Made by a program: the position numbers and the translations under genes. Below, one piece after another: positions 49,854 to 62,338 of a stretch of 64,000 nucleotides of DNA (the first letter of the stretch is position 1; each line of letters starts with the position of its first letter). The DNA is taken from NCBI RefSeq assembly GCF_022965805.1, contig NC_133116.1, positions 4,464,001 to 4,528,000 of the forward strand, written 5' to 3'. The notes beneath the pieces are model-generated. The model was given only the letters and a program-made list of their open reading frames with translations. It did no database searches and was not told the origin of the DNA. This stretch comes from Primulina eburnea. Lineage: Eukaryota; Streptophyta; Magnoliopsida; Lamiales; Gesneriaceae.

Positions 49854-50792
49854 AGAGTTCTTTTGAATGCCATCTTGTAAGATCAACTCCATGTGATACC
49901 AGATACCTGTATTTCGTGTGTATAGTCCGAAAGCAAGGGAAAAAAGGGTCATCTTGGGAACCTCCTTAATTTCTCTTGCCATTTCTATGTAGTGTCTGAA
50001 TGAGGTTATGGATATTCATCAAACACTGAAGCCCATGTGATTTAGAATACATCATACTTCTTGTATACGCTGTGTAGTGAGCACTCGTGTCGTTACAGCC
50101 CTTGTCCCAGTACAGAGGTTTTTACAAACTCGTTTATTTGTTATTTTTTTCGAGTAAATAACCCAAAAGATGTTTGATTTTGGCATGTTTTTAAATAAAC
50201 GATTGATTTAACTTAATGGTTAATGAACCAGTATCCACAGAATGCCTCACATCTTGCCATATCTCGTTTTTGCCAAGTAGTCAAAAATGAGTGTCGATTC
50301 AACTCCAGAAGTGGCTTTTTGCCAGTGAACGAAACTAAACTCTATTTGAGATAAAAATGGAATGAGACCAGGCAGCAGCATTCCTTTCTTGGCATTAACA
50401 TCAGGACTTTAAAATGGAATAAAGGCGAAAAGATTAAACAGAACCAGAATATAAAATTTCCCGGTGCAACCGAATTGTGTACCAAATTTGAGTAAACTTT
50501 AGTCTTTCACCAAATCTGAGATTACAATTAAAATGCAGGAACAATCATATTTCTATAATCATACTTAAAATAATTAAAACAAGAGGATGTTGCAGTAATC
50601 AAAAGGCGGAAAAAACAAGGGTGGGTTAAGTATGACCAAAAAAAGGGAAAGGTCAAGACCAAATAACGTTCAGGTCTCAGTCTCAAAATTTTGGTTCTTC
50701 TAGATATCAGGAAAAGGACACAACATTCATCAAGTCAATTCGAAAAAATATGTATCCGGCTTTTAGCTTTGGTTATTCATGAAAGAGCTCTT
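49854..50792. other. Region between convergent CESA1 and BT1 genes
   Basis: Both genes end here tail to tail, 939 bases between stop codons. Mostly the two 3' UTRs; no further gene seen. Confidence 0.5.
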
Positions 50793-52698
50793 CTACTCGT
50801 CCTCTTCTTTATCTACCAAAATTTTCTTGCACGCTTCGTAACACATGAAAGATATCCCAGCTGCAGGCACCAACTTCAAGCAGCTCGGGCCGAGCCCTTT
50901 GTACAAACCTTGAATTCCCTCTTGTTCAAGTATGCTGGCAAGAGCGTGAAGCACGTTCCTATACACTTGCCTCCCACCGACAGCACCAACCTGCATGTGC
51001 TTACGAGCCACTTCAAGAGGGAAGGTAGCACTACTTGATATAGCACCAGATGCTGATCCAATCAACAGTGTTTCAATATTTCCAATCTTCTCCTGTTTGA
51101 AAATTTTTCTATAGACCTTCCGTAACGTGTCATATGCACAGTAGTTGGCAGCAGCATATGGAATCACTCCGATGACACTGGGTACAAGACCTCTATAGAG
51201 CTCGCCAGGCCCACCCTCTTGCAATATTTTAACAAAAGCGTCAAGCAGACCATTATAAACTTCTCTCTGCAGTATGGAAACAGGCTATCAAGGGTTCGAT
51301 AAAGAAATTAAAATAAACAGGAAAATTTTGGTTCTTTCTACCTGAATGGTCAATCGCGTCTTGACTAACTCAAGGGGATAGGTTACAAGAGTTGAGCTAA
51401 CTCCAGCACAAGCTCCTGCCACCAATGAAGGGGGAACTGGCAATTTGAATTGTTCTCCAGGTCTTGAAGACAAATTCTTGTTGACAGTGTCGTAAACAAG
51501 TAACTGTAGTAAAATTAGCAGGTATAAGAAATGGGTAAAAGCGCAATAGAAGCGTAAATACAAGTATTTTTCCATATGTATAAACATTTGATATTCTCTG
51601 CTTCATGAGTGGTGTCTGATATACTAGTCAAATAAGCAATGTTTAGCAGGAAATGGGAATTTTAGTTATAGCTTCTTACATAAGACTGCATAAAATAACG
51701 AAGGGAACATATGAATGAATTACAGCTTTAAACATAAAGCTTTATGCAAATCACACCAGGAAAGAAGGGATGAGGAAAAGGATGTGGAAATGAGCTTTAA
51801 ACATAAAACTTTATGCAAATTACATTTTGATATATCTCATCAAAAAGAGATATACATGAACACAAACAAAGCAGTAATCAGCAAACAAAAGATAGCAATG
51901 AGTTATATCTCATCAAAATTCATGCCGCAAACAGTGGGAGAGCAAATATTGAAGCCAAACCCATTTATTTACTCCACAAAATAGACAAAATGTTCAGGGC
52001 AATAGAATGGAAAGTATCCAACTAACTACAAATAGATTGAACCTAAAAGAAACAAGTAAACAAGCCAGAACAGAATAAAGAAGAAAACATAAAACTAGCA
52101 CAGAATATCAAATGGGCAAACAAAATTAGTAAGAGAAAAGAAAGATGAGAACAGAAACAAATCACACTTATACCTCAATGGCCTTGCTAGGTGCAACTCG
52201 AATCACATTAATGAAATTGCCCTTAAACAATCCAGTCCATCCATCTGCTTGCATAATATTGTGAAACACCTCAGAAGTTGAATGCCCACTACTGCCCACC
52301 ATCAAGTGAGTCCTAATCGTCTCGAGTGGAGCCACAGCAGTCCTTGAGATCGCTCCAGCTATTCCACCGCTCAATAACCTTCTCAACGAGGGATTCCTAA
52401 TTTTAACTTTGAGCCCAACTCTCTTTTTCTTCTTCTTCGTCGCCCCATTTTCCTCCTCCTGAACACCTAATATCTTAAACCCCTCAGGCAACGAAACATA
52501 CTTCACAAATAAATCGGCATAAGGTAATTTGAAACCCCCGTTTTCGTTGTTTCCCATTTGCCCAACAGAAGCAAAGAGGCCGCCGCCAGGGTAAAAGTTG
52601 CAATCTTGGAGATTCCATCGGAGACCCAAATGAGAATTAAATAGAGACCCATTGTTTCTTACCTCCAAAGCTTGCATTTTTTCTATCCTAGCCATCAT
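50793..52698 (-). CDS. BT1: Adenine nucleotide transporter, Brittle-1 (BT1) type
   Basis: Minus-strand exons 52698-52174, 51503-51342 and 51266-50793 join in phase to 386 residues. The first 100 residues are a variable leader with FVKYVSLPEGFK and a KKKKKR stretch. Three mitochondrial-carrier repeats follow, each with its signature: PLETIRTHL at about 124, PLELVKTRLTIQ and PLEVARKHMQ. Each is followed by a typical GxYRG or GLxKG block (WTGLFKG, GELYRG, GLYKGLGPS). BT1 proteins move AMP, ADP and ATP, or ADP-glucose in cereal endosperm, across plastid and mitochondrial inner membranes; in eudicots adenylate export from plastids is the usual role. The first of two adjacent ATGs is taken as start. 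Intron 1 (51504-52173) carries a short direct repeat at 51724 and 51793. Confidence 0.93.
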
Positions 52699-54029
52699 CC
52701 AACACCTCCAAAAGAATGCCCCCACAGCCTTCTGCAACAGTTTGTGGGCGCCTTATTTTTATATTTTTTCCCCTTCAAGGGAAAATTTCCGTTTCGAATC
52801 AAACTCCTCGAGTTTAAAAGATTTCAAGTCTCCAGGAAGCTAAATCAACTAAAGATTTGATATTGGATAAAACCAACTTTCTCGGAATAAATTACGCTAT
52901 AAGAACTAAGAAATATATTTCCCCAAATCAAGTCATGTAAGATTTATCTGTCAAAAGAGAAGACTGAGATTTTGGAAGCGGCGAAATCAATGGGGGAGGA
53001 GAAGGGGGAGCAACTTACCCTTTTCCGACCCCAGAATGGAATCGAAATAAAATTTAAAAAAAAAAACAAACAAACAAAGCAAAGCAAAACAGAGCATCGA
53101 GCTGATGCCAAAAAATACAAGTACGAAGACACGTTTTTTGTTTTTTCCTTATTTAATATTATTTTGATTTATTATTTCTTAATCCACACCACCTAATAAT
53201 TACCATACAAGATTGGAATATTGTTTGCAAATTTTTATTAAAAGGTCCTCCTTCACAATCCATATAAAAAATTTGTTTTTATTAATATGTATGAACATAG
53301 TAATTGATATTGAGAATTTCAAAGTGTGATTATGGATGAACAAATACACAAGAAGTAGTTCTCACTGACACACAAAATATTGATATTTAGCATATATGTT
53401 GTTGATGTGTTCCATCAAAAGGTAAATTTTAAGAGACGTTTTTTATTTGTTACAAAATAAAAAAAAAAAACTATATGATTTCAAAAAACAACTGCGCTAC
53501 AGTCTCAAATTGACAGGAAGTGCACAGCTTGTGGATCAAAGCATGATAGGTGGACTTAGTGTGGGTGAAGTTTGGAATCTCAGAGGCCCATTTAAAAGTT
53601 TAAGAGCTTGGCTTGCTGTTTTTTGCTCTAAAAGGAGATGTGCAATCTACTGGTTAGTGGGGTTGTAGGACAGGGGATACTTACATAAATCTTGATTGAA
53701 CAGAGAAAATTAGCCACTTTTGGATGAATCTTCAGGTTAAATTTTTCGAAAGGTTGCAAAATCTTGGCATGGGTTTCGTCAAGTTTCAAGCTTTCTCGGT
53801 TTTGTAGTTGATTTGATTCATCAAATTGCTTCAAAATATAAAATAAGTCGCAGCGAGGATTGGTATTGGCATGTATAAGAGAGCAGCAGAGCCAGATTGT
53901 CTCGCTCTACTTCAGCTCTGTAACTCTCTCTCTCCAAACTCAGTCAATTACATAGTTTCATTCTAAAGCTCGGCTTTCGAAGTAACCCTTAATGCTCACA
54001 AAATTCACTACTAATCGTAATTGAAGTTT
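52699..54029. other. BT1 5' flank and intergenic DNA
   Basis: BT1 leader and promoter to the left, possibly including a leader intron near 52960-53035. The rest is AT-rich. No gene could be supported. Confidence 0.4.
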
Positions 54030-54385
54030 ATGCAGAGACGAACAGTTTTAAGCGTAATGCTATATGCTATTACAGACAAACGCTATTTTACGGAGTTGGG
54101 CCCAACAACTCCACGCACCCATTTGTTCTGAAGGCGTGTCCTGGCATTGGGGACTTGGATTTGGGCAAACGATTCATAGGTCAGTTGTCAGACTTGGGTT
54201 TAGTATTTATGCCCATCTTTTGAACTCTTTAATGCATATGTATTGCAGATGTGAAAACGGGATTGATATGGCAGAGAAGCTGTTTGGTGAAATGTCCTAG
54301 CGCGACTCGGTTCCTTGGAGCGCGATGATTGGTGGGTGTGTGAGGTGTGCCAAATGAAGCCGACAAGCTGTTTAGAAGAATGCAG

Positions 54386-54628
54386 TGTTGAGAAAATTTA
54401 ATCTATTTGTTTTTATATGTTTAGGTTGTCCTAGTCTTTAGGAGTACCAGTGAGTTTGTTTTCATTTACCTAGTCAATAGGAGTTTGTTTTGAACGTTAG
54501 TTTCAGTTATGTATTAGTCTATATATATAGGTTGTTTGTTTATCAATGAAGTAGCAATAAAGCATAATTATTCTCTGCTCCTTCAATTGGTTTTATTACG
54601 TCTCCTTCAGTTTTCTTTTCTTGCATCA
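54386..54628 (+). repeat. Left LTR of the copia element (243 bp)
   Basis: Begins TGTTGAGAAAATTT and ends TTGCATCA. It contains a TATATATATAGG promoter-like stretch and CAATAAAGC, which could act as polyadenylation signal. It matches the right LTR except for one T/A difference in the TTTGTTT(T/A)GAACG block. Confidence 0.96.
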
Positions 54629-54629
54629 G

Positions 54630-54641
54630 TGGTATCAGAGC
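54630..54641 (+). other. Primer-binding site (initiator tRNA-Met type)
   Basis: TGGTATCAGAGC lies one base after the left LTR. It is the standard plant copia primer-binding site, complementary to the 3' end of initiator tRNA-Met. Confidence 0.92.
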
Positions 54642-54671
54642 TTGGTCGATTTCCAAGGAAGAAAAAAATTG

Positions 54672-57600
54672 ATGGCTTCCGAAAGTTTTGTACAGGCAGC
54701 CATTCCACGCTTTGATGGTCACTATGATCATTGGAGCATGCTCATGGAGAACTTCTTGAGGTCCAAAGAATATTGGACGGTTGTTGTTTCTGGAGTAGCA
54801 GAACCAGCAACAAACGTTGTGTTGACAGACGCACAAAAGGGAGAGCTTGAAGGGCAGAAACTAAAGGATCTTAAAACAAAGAATTATCTCTTCCAAGCTA
54901 TTGATCGCTCAATCTTGGAAACCATTCTTTGCAAAGACACGGCCAAACATATTTGGGATTCCATGAAGAAGAAGTACCAAGGTACAGCAAGAGCTAAGAG
55001 GCAGCAGCTTCAAGCACTTCGTTCGGAGTTCGAAATACTTTGAATGAAGTCGGGAGAATCAGTTACAGATTATTTTTCAAGAACGATGGCAATCGTTAAC
55101 AAGATGCGGATCCATGGCGACAAGACAGAGGATGTTCTCATTGTAGAGAAGATTCTTCGATCCTTGACACCGAAATTTAATTTTGTTGTCTGTGCCATAG
55201 AAGAAGCAAATGATGTTGATATACTTTCAATTGACGAATTACAAAGTTCTTTGTTAGTTCATGAGCAAAAAAATTAACCAGCAAGATAAAGAAGAACAAG
55301 CATTGAAAGCTCTATCAGAATATCACTCCACACCTAGTAAAGCTGATAGAGGACGAGGAAGAGGTAGAGGTCGAGGTAGAGGAGGAAGAAATAACAATGA
55401 TCGTGGGAACCAACAACAAAATCATTATCATCAAGATAGTCAATTTCAAGGAAGAGGCAGAGGACGTGGAGGCCACCATCCAACAACTTACAGATCAAAG
55501 TCAATAGACAAGTCCAATGTTGAATGTTTCAGATGTCATAGGTATGGCCATTATAAATCAGAATGTCAAACTGATTTGAACAAACAAAGTGTAGGTCAAA
55601 CTAACTTTGCAGAAAAGGAAGAAGAGGTGTCTCTTTTGATGGTATGTCATGTGAAGGAAGAAACTCAACAAAACATGTGGTATTTAGACACTGGTTGCAG
55701 CAACCACATGTGTGGAGAAAAGGAGGCATTTTCTGACTTGGATGAATCATTTCGCAGCTCTGTTAAGTTTGGTGACAACTCTAAAATTTCTGTTATGGGA
55801 AAAGGAAAGGTAACAATTCAAACCAAAGGGAATTCAACCCACACTATCGCCAATGTTCTTTTTGTGCCAGATTTAAAGACCAACTTACTAAGTGTGGGTC
55901 AGTTACAAGAAAAAGGATACGAGATTTTTATCAAAGATGGAGTATGTCAAATTCAAGATGCAAAGTTGGGCTTAATTGCTCAAGTTAACATGACTGCAAA
56001 TCGTATGTTCCCACTTTATCTCCACAACGCTACTCATTCATGTTTTTCAGCAAAATTAGAAGACGAGGCATGGCTATGACACTTTCGCTACGGGCATCTG
56101 AATTTTGGCGGATTGAAAACGCTACAACAAAAGAACATGGTGACAGGGCTTCCTCAAATTACAACTTCGTCTCAAGTTTGTGAAGAATGTGTTGTTAGCA
56201 AACAACATCGTAATCAATTCCCACAAGGAAAATCCTGGAGGGCAAAGAAGGCATTGGAGCTTGTTCATTCTGACATTTGTGGGCCAATAACACCACATTC
56301 TAATGGAGGTAAAAGATATTTAATCACCTTCATTGATGATTATAGTCGCAAGACATGGGTTTATTTTTTGCAAGACAAATCTGAAGCTTTTGTGGCTTTT
56401 AAAAGTTATAAAGCACTTGTTGAAAAAGAAGTTGGCAACCCAATAAAAGTTCTTCGCACGGATCGCGGCGGGGAATATAACTCACATGAATTTGCAATTT
56501 TTTGTGAGAACCATGGAATAAAGAGACAACTCAAAGCAGCTTATACACCACAACAAAATGGTGTATGCGAGAGGAAGAACCGCACTATTATGAATATGGT
56601 GCGAAGCCTTTTGGCAACAAGTGGCATTCAAAAAAACTTTTGGCCCGAAGCAGTAAATTGGAGCATCCATATATTAAACAGAAGTCCCACTCTTGCTGTT
56701 CAAAATATGACACCAGAGGAAGCATGGAGTGGAAGGAAACCTGCTGTAGATCATTTTCGGATTTTTGGATGTATTGCCTATGTCCATATTCCGGATGAAA
56801 AAAAGGAGGAAGCTAGATAATAAAGGAGAAAAATGCATTTTTCTTGGTGTTAGTGATACGTCAAAAGCTTATAAACTATACAATCCTAGCACCATGAAAA
56901 TTGTCATCAGCCGTGATGTGATATTTGATGAAAAAGCCACTTGGTCATGGAGTCAAAATGGCCTTAAAGAAAACATTCTAGCAGATTTTGATGATGAAGA
57001 GAAATGGCAGCAGCCTATGGAGAATGAGCAAGAAGATGGAGTCACACAAAATGTTCCAGTAACTGATCAAAGCCCACTTGCAGCTGAATCACAAAGGCCT
57101 CAACGTGTTCGAAGAAGGCCAGCATGGATGACTAATTATGAGGTAACTGGATTTGATCAAGATGAAGATTCACTTACACACTTTGCTCTATTTTCAGATT
57201 GTGATCCTACAATCTTTGAAGTGGCTGTCAAAGAATCAAAATGGAGAAAGGCCATGGATGATGAAATTACAGCTATTGAAAGAAATGATACATGGGAGTT
57301 ATGTGATCTTCCAAAAGGGCATAAGACAATTGGTGTAAAGTGGGTTTACAAGACAAAGTTAAAGGAGAATGGTGAAGTCAACAAGCACAAAGCACGTTTG
57401 GTAGCCAAAGGCTATAAGCAAGTGTTTGGTGTTGATTATAAAGAAGTCTTTGCTCCAGTTGCAAGACATGATACAATTAGGCTAGTGATTGCTATGGCAG
57501 CTCAAAACTCATGGCCTATCTTCCAGTTGGACGTAAAATCAGCCTTCCTCCATGGAGATTTGAAAGAAGAGGTATTCATCGATCAACCTCCTGGTTATGT

Positions 57601-58744
57601 AAAACTTGGCAATGAGCATAAAGTGTATAAATTAAAGAAAGCTCTATATGGATTAAAACAAGCTCCAAGGGCTTGGTATAATCGTATAGAAACTTATTTT
57701 TTGAAAGAAGGATTTAAAAAATGTCCTTATGAACATACACTTTTCATAAAGATTGAAGATGGAAGAAAAATGCTCATTGCTTGCCTATATGTAGATGATT
57801 TAATCTACACTGGAAATAATACAACCATGTTTGGAAAGTTTAAGAAATCAATGATCGATGAATTTGAGATGTCTGATCTTGGTATGATGCATTACTTTCT
57901 TGGCATTGAAGTAGTGCAGTCCTCTGTTGGAATTTTTATTTCTCAAAAGAAATATGTTCGAGAAATCTTGGACAAGTTTCAGATGAAGGATTGTAATCCT
58001 GTAAATATTCCATCTGAGTTTGGAGTAAAGCTAAAAAAAGGAAATGAAGGGAAAAAGGTTGATGACACTCTTTACAAACAAATAGTGGGGAGTTTGATGT
58101 ATTTGACAGCAACATGACCTGATATAATGCATGCTGTAAGTATGATTAGCAGGTACATGGCACGTCCTACAGAAATTCATCTCTCGGCTGCAAAAAGAAT
58201 TTTCCGTTACTTGCAAGGTACTAAGGAGTTTGGGTTGTTCTACAAGAAGGGTGAAAAGTCAAATCTGTTTGGCTTCACAGATAGTGATTATGCAGGCGAT
58301 TCAGATGATCGAAAAAGCACATCCGGTTATGTTTTCATGATGGGGACAGGAGCTGTTTCATGGTCATCAAAGAAGCAACCTATTGTCACATTATCATCCA
58401 CTGAAGCTGAATTTGTTGCTGCAACAGCTTGTGCTTGTCAAGCTATTTGGCTAAAGAAAATTCTTAAAGAGCTGCATTTCAAAGAAGATGGACCAACTCA
58501 GATTTATTGTGACAACAGTTCAGCAATAAAGCTTTCAAAAAATCCAGTTTTACATGGTCGAAGCAAGCATATAGATGTGAAGTATCATTTTTTGAGGGAT
58601 CTCACAAATGATGAAGTCATTAGCCTTGTTTACTGTAGAAGTGAAGACCAGATTGCAGATATTCTAACCAAGCCTCTCAAATTTCCTTCATTTCAGAAGC
58701 TCAGAAATTTACTTGGTGTTTGTGCTTCAATTGTTTCCACTTGA
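54672..58744 (+). pseudogene. Copia gag-pol polyprotein frame with five lesions
   Basis: Gag starts MASESFVQAAIPRFDGHYDH and includes a GRGRGRGR stretch and the zinc knuckle CFRCHRYGHYKSEC. Protease carries LDTGCSNHM. Integrase has HFRYGHLNF, CEECVVSKQH and RTDRGGEYNS. Reverse transcriptase has KSAFLHGDLKEEVF and the intact YVDD in CLYVDDLIYTG. RNase H has DSDYAGDSDDRKSTSGY and LSSTEAEFVA. In-frame TGA stops occur at 55041-55043, 56077-56079 and 58115-58117. Frame changes occur at two seven-A runs, 55267-55273 and 56798-56804, each one base too long. As read, the element cannot make a full polyprotein. Confidence 0.93.
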
Positions 58745-58801
58745 GGAATGGAGCTTCAAATTTCAACTCTTATTAAACTGCATGTGTAGGAACATCAGTT
58801 T

Positions 58802-58812
58802 AAGGGAGGGAA
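58802..58812 (+). other. Polypurine tract of the copia element
   Basis: AAGGGAGGGAA abuts the right LTR, the expected primer for plus-strand synthesis. Confidence 0.9.
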
Positions 58813-59055
58813 TGTTGAGAAAATTTAATCTATTTGTTTTTATATGTTTAGGTTGTCCTAGTCTTTAGGAGTACCAGTGAGTTTGTTTTCATTTACCTAG
58901 TCAATAGGAGTTTGTTTAGAACGTTAGTTTCAGTTATGTATTAGTCTATATATATAGGTTGTTTGTTTATCAATGAAGTAGCAATAAAGCATAATTATTC
59001 TCTGCTCCTTCAATTGGTTTTATTACGTCTCCTTCAGTTTTCTTTTCTTGCATCA
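58813..59055 (+). repeat. Right LTR of the copia element (243 bp)
   Basis: Same length and ends as the left LTR, one substitution. Followed at once by the TGCAG target duplication. Confidence 0.96.
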
Positions 59056-59090
59056 TGCAGACTGCCAGGGTGAGGCCCGATGAGATAACT

Positions 59091-59132
59091 ATGGTGATGG
59101 TGATGGTGATGGTGATGGTGATGGTGATGGTG
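59091..59132 (+). repeat. Hexanucleotide repeat (ATGGTG)x7 inside the PPR pseudogene
   Basis: Seven perfect ATGGTG units, in frame with the PPR text RVRPDEIT before and LSACADW after, so a single Met-Val (or Met-Val-Thr-Val) of the normal motif has become seven Met-Val pairs. It starts 35 bases after the right LTR. Confidence 0.93.
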
Positions 59133-60075
59133 CTGTCTGCCTGCGCTGATTGGGTGCACTTGAGCTTGGGAGATGGGTCGAGTCTTACATAGATCGAGAG
59201 AAGGTTGAGAAAGCACTGAACTGAGGAATGCATTAATCGACATGTTTGCCAAGTGTGGTGATGTTGATAAAGCATTGAGGTTGTTTAGGAACATGTGTGA
59301 GTAAGAGGGATCCGTAATCGTGTGTATGGGGATGCATGGCCGTGGTCTGGAGGCAGTTAACTTTTTTGAGGAGATGACTGTAGCCATTCTGGTTTAGTCG
59401 ACATGAGAAAACAATATTTTTATTCAATGATAAATGAATTTGGAATCACGCCTAGGATTGAGCATTATGGATGTATGATAGACTTGTTCAGCAGGGCTGA
59501 ACCGGTGAAAGAAGCTGTGGAATTTGTAAGCAAGAGGCCCATTGATCCGAATCCTGTAACATGGCGAACCTTAGTTGCTGTGTGTCGTGCAAATGGTGAG
59601 CTGAATCTTGGTGAATGAATAGCCAAGGAGCTGCTGATTAATCAGCTCGTACATGAATCCACCTATATTCTACTTTCTAACTTAAACGCCAAAATGATGG
59701 ATTCGGAAAAGAAAAACACCGTCAGGAGAGCAATGGGATATAAGGGGATCAGAAAGGTTCCTGGTAGTGCTATGATTGAACTTGGTGGTTCAATTTATGA
59801 GTTTGTTGCCGGAGATAGAACCTGGGAAGAGCATCAGAAAATTTACGAAGTGATAGATGAGATGGAGAGAAGGTTGAAGAGTGGCGGATGTGGTGCTACA
59901 ACCTCTGATGTTATGCTTGATACTGATAACGAAGTCAAGGAATGTGCTCTTAAGTCTTAACAGAGAGCGAAAAGCTGGCTATTGCATCCGTGCTTGTGTA
60001 AACACCCCGTGGATCTTGCTGTTCAGATCGGTAAAACTTCACGGGTTTATGGTGATTGCCACTCAACTACTCAGG

Positions 60076-62338
60076 TGATTACACATGCTTGGGTTGTATC
60101 GAGTTGTTTTCTATGGTTGCTACAGCTTTATGTTCACGTAAACTGAAACTTGAAACCAAACCAACTGTTTGCACTATCTTGATTTGTGAGCGTGTAAAAA
60201 CGATGAAAATCTAACTTCTAAAAAAATCAACGACACGACTGTAGATATTAAATTTGACTGTTTGTGATGATCTCTTAAACAAATATGACACTATAAACAA
60301 ATAAAACTAAAGAAAAACTACTGAAATTTGAAAAATAAACTCCTAACATAAATATTTATGTTTTGAATAAACTATAGAAATTTATAAAATATTAACATTA
60401 AACAAATAATGTTGTCGAAATCTGAAAAAATGACTTGAACTAATGAAATCTAGATCGAAAACTGTGAAAAGCGATTAATTAATGTTATGAGAATTCTGCA
60501 TGGAATTTGCTAGAATTTGTACGAGAGATTGTGTGTCTTCATTAAGCAATAAAATAATCTCATTAAACCCAAAAACACTCCTGAAAAATATTTCGTTTAG
60601 ACACGTTTTTGAAATTGGTCGATCTTTTTTCTTCTGAATGCTAAGCAGCTCTCTCCACTCTCTCATTATCCATCCTCCGCCCTCCCAAGATCGTTCTCTC
60701 TTTCTTCCCACGATCTTCTCCTCCTTTGAGTTTCGTGATCAGTTCAAATCAATAGAAATTGGTGCTATTTGATGCGCTTGCATAATTACATTGGGCTTAC
60801 ATAATTAAATTGGACCTGCATAATATAATTTTAACCCATTTGTTATAGAGCCTCCAATTTTGCAAGATGCTTCCATCCTGTAATTGTTCGTTTTAGATCA
60901 TGCGTTGAAAAGACTTCTGTACAACCCTCCCAAATCCTTTAGGACCAGTTCTCTTGAATTATTCAATAACTACATCACATCAAAAAAATAATTAAATTTT
61001 AATATTAAAAAAGGGAAAAATAATTGTGCCAACCCTCTAATGAGCACAACCAATAGCAGCCATCAAAGTCAATATCAAGGTTAGGTATGGAGGAGGACAA
61101 ATTGTTAAAAAAAAGGTCAACATCCCAACGATGTCAAGTAAATACACAAGTTGAAAATTTTAGGAGAGAGTTATTTCAGGAACAAATACAAGTTTTCAAC
61201 TCATACATGAATAATATTGTACTCAATCTCTATTAAATTATTATTAATACCAATACATGTATTGATTACTTTAGCTTTAAGCCTTGGTAAATTCTTTGTA
61301 GCCCTAAAGTTTAGCAACAAACACAATATAAATTTAGTCACAGTTTCTCTAGTCTCTTAATGAGTATTTTTAATGCCCCTTTGATCATCACTCACTCTCA
61401 TAAGATAAAGGAAAAGTTCATTAAAAACTAAATAACTTTAATCAATAGATGTAGCTAACTAAATACTTTCACCAAATACCTATAACAATTTAGAAATTCA
61501 ATTTGCACAAATTAGCTGTCATTGTGTCCTTTACATACCAATGGGATGCAAAAAATGAGGGCCAACCCCAAAAAATATTGTACTACAACTATGTGCAAGC
61601 TAAGGAAAGGTGAGCAATTCATGCTACAACAAATTTGACTTCTTCCATCTCACAATATAACAATATATACAAGCCAATCATTAGTCAATAGTCTACTCTG
61701 CACATGCTAATTCACCTTCCCTTCAACTTCACTTCTATTATTAATTACAGATTAATTGATTCAAACCAGAAGGGGGAAGAACCTTCAAAGCCAGCTGACT
61801 TTCATGAAAGAATACTCTAGAATACTCTAGGAGCTTTATGTGGAAATAAGCGAAAAGGGGGAAGTGTTTTGAATGTTTCAGAGAAACTTAAAGTTCCATT
61901 TAATGAACACAGTTAGAAATCTTTTTATAGGAACAAGAAAACTATGCAAAATTTCATCGATTCACATTCAAGGTTGTTCACTCTTTTAAATAGAGTGCCT
62001 TGGTGAGAACTGAGAACTGACAAGCAGATAGAGACCATCCGACCAAGATAGTGGGCACATGAATAACAAAATGATTAAATCCTGAAAGGTAACAACATAA
62101 AGAGATTTATTACCATTGTACATAAGATTCAAAATCGTGAAATCTGAGAATATTTTGAAGTGTATTCGAGTTTTTTTTAAAAAATATACTGAATAATGCA
62201 TAAACCCCATGCTGAGCAAGAAATGTAGATCTTGATCTTGACAACGACAATAACCCAAAAAAGACCCAAATTTCTCACTCACATTTATTCCAAGAACCCT
62301 TGTGTTAACTTTTTTTGTATGAATATTTAACTAATATG
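60076..62338. other. Long AT-rich intergenic region
   Basis: No gene recognised on either strand. A minus-strand frame at 60475-60711 has no family features. The right end probably holds the 3' UTR of the minus-strand transporter. Confidence 0.45.

Larger units (their letters stand above)
54386..59055 (+). mobile_element. Complete Ty1/copia LTR retrotransposon
   Basis: A 4,670-bp element with two 243-bp LTRs, primer-binding site, polypurine tract and a perfect 5-bp target duplication TGCAG (54381-54385 and 59056-59060). Domain order is gag, protease, integrase, reverse transcriptase, RNase H, the copia order. Inserted in the PPR pseudogene in the same orientation. The LTRs differ at only one position, so the insertion is recent. 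Confidence 0.97.
54030..60075 (+). pseudogene. PPR-DYW RNA-editing-type protein, broken and split by a retrotransposon
   Basis: Left part 54030-54385: pieces of a PLS-type PPR array in shifting frames, such as HPFVLKAC, GQTIHRSVVRLGFSIYAHLL, NSLMHMYCRC, MAEKLFGEMS (then a stop) and WSAMIGGCVRC. Right part from 59056: RVRPDEITM, LSACADW, then after several stops ITPRIEHYGCMIDLFSRAEP, NPVTWRTLVAVCRANGELNL, the E/E+ block GIRKVPGSAMIELGGSIYEF, and DYW-domain traces including YGDCHSTTQVI near 60055. A 4,670-bp copia element sits between them. Such proteins act in mitochondria or plastids in C-to-U RNA editing. Stops and frameshifts on both sides of the insertion show that decay is not due to the insertion alone. 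Confidence 0.88.

Noticed and set aside
58970..59387. His-rich and Thr-Ile-rich minus-strand frames near the right LTR
   Set aside because: They are only antisense translations of the ATGGTG repeat and the LTR.
60475..60711. Minus-strand 78-residue frame
   Set aside because: No conserved motif, no neighbouring exons; likely chance.
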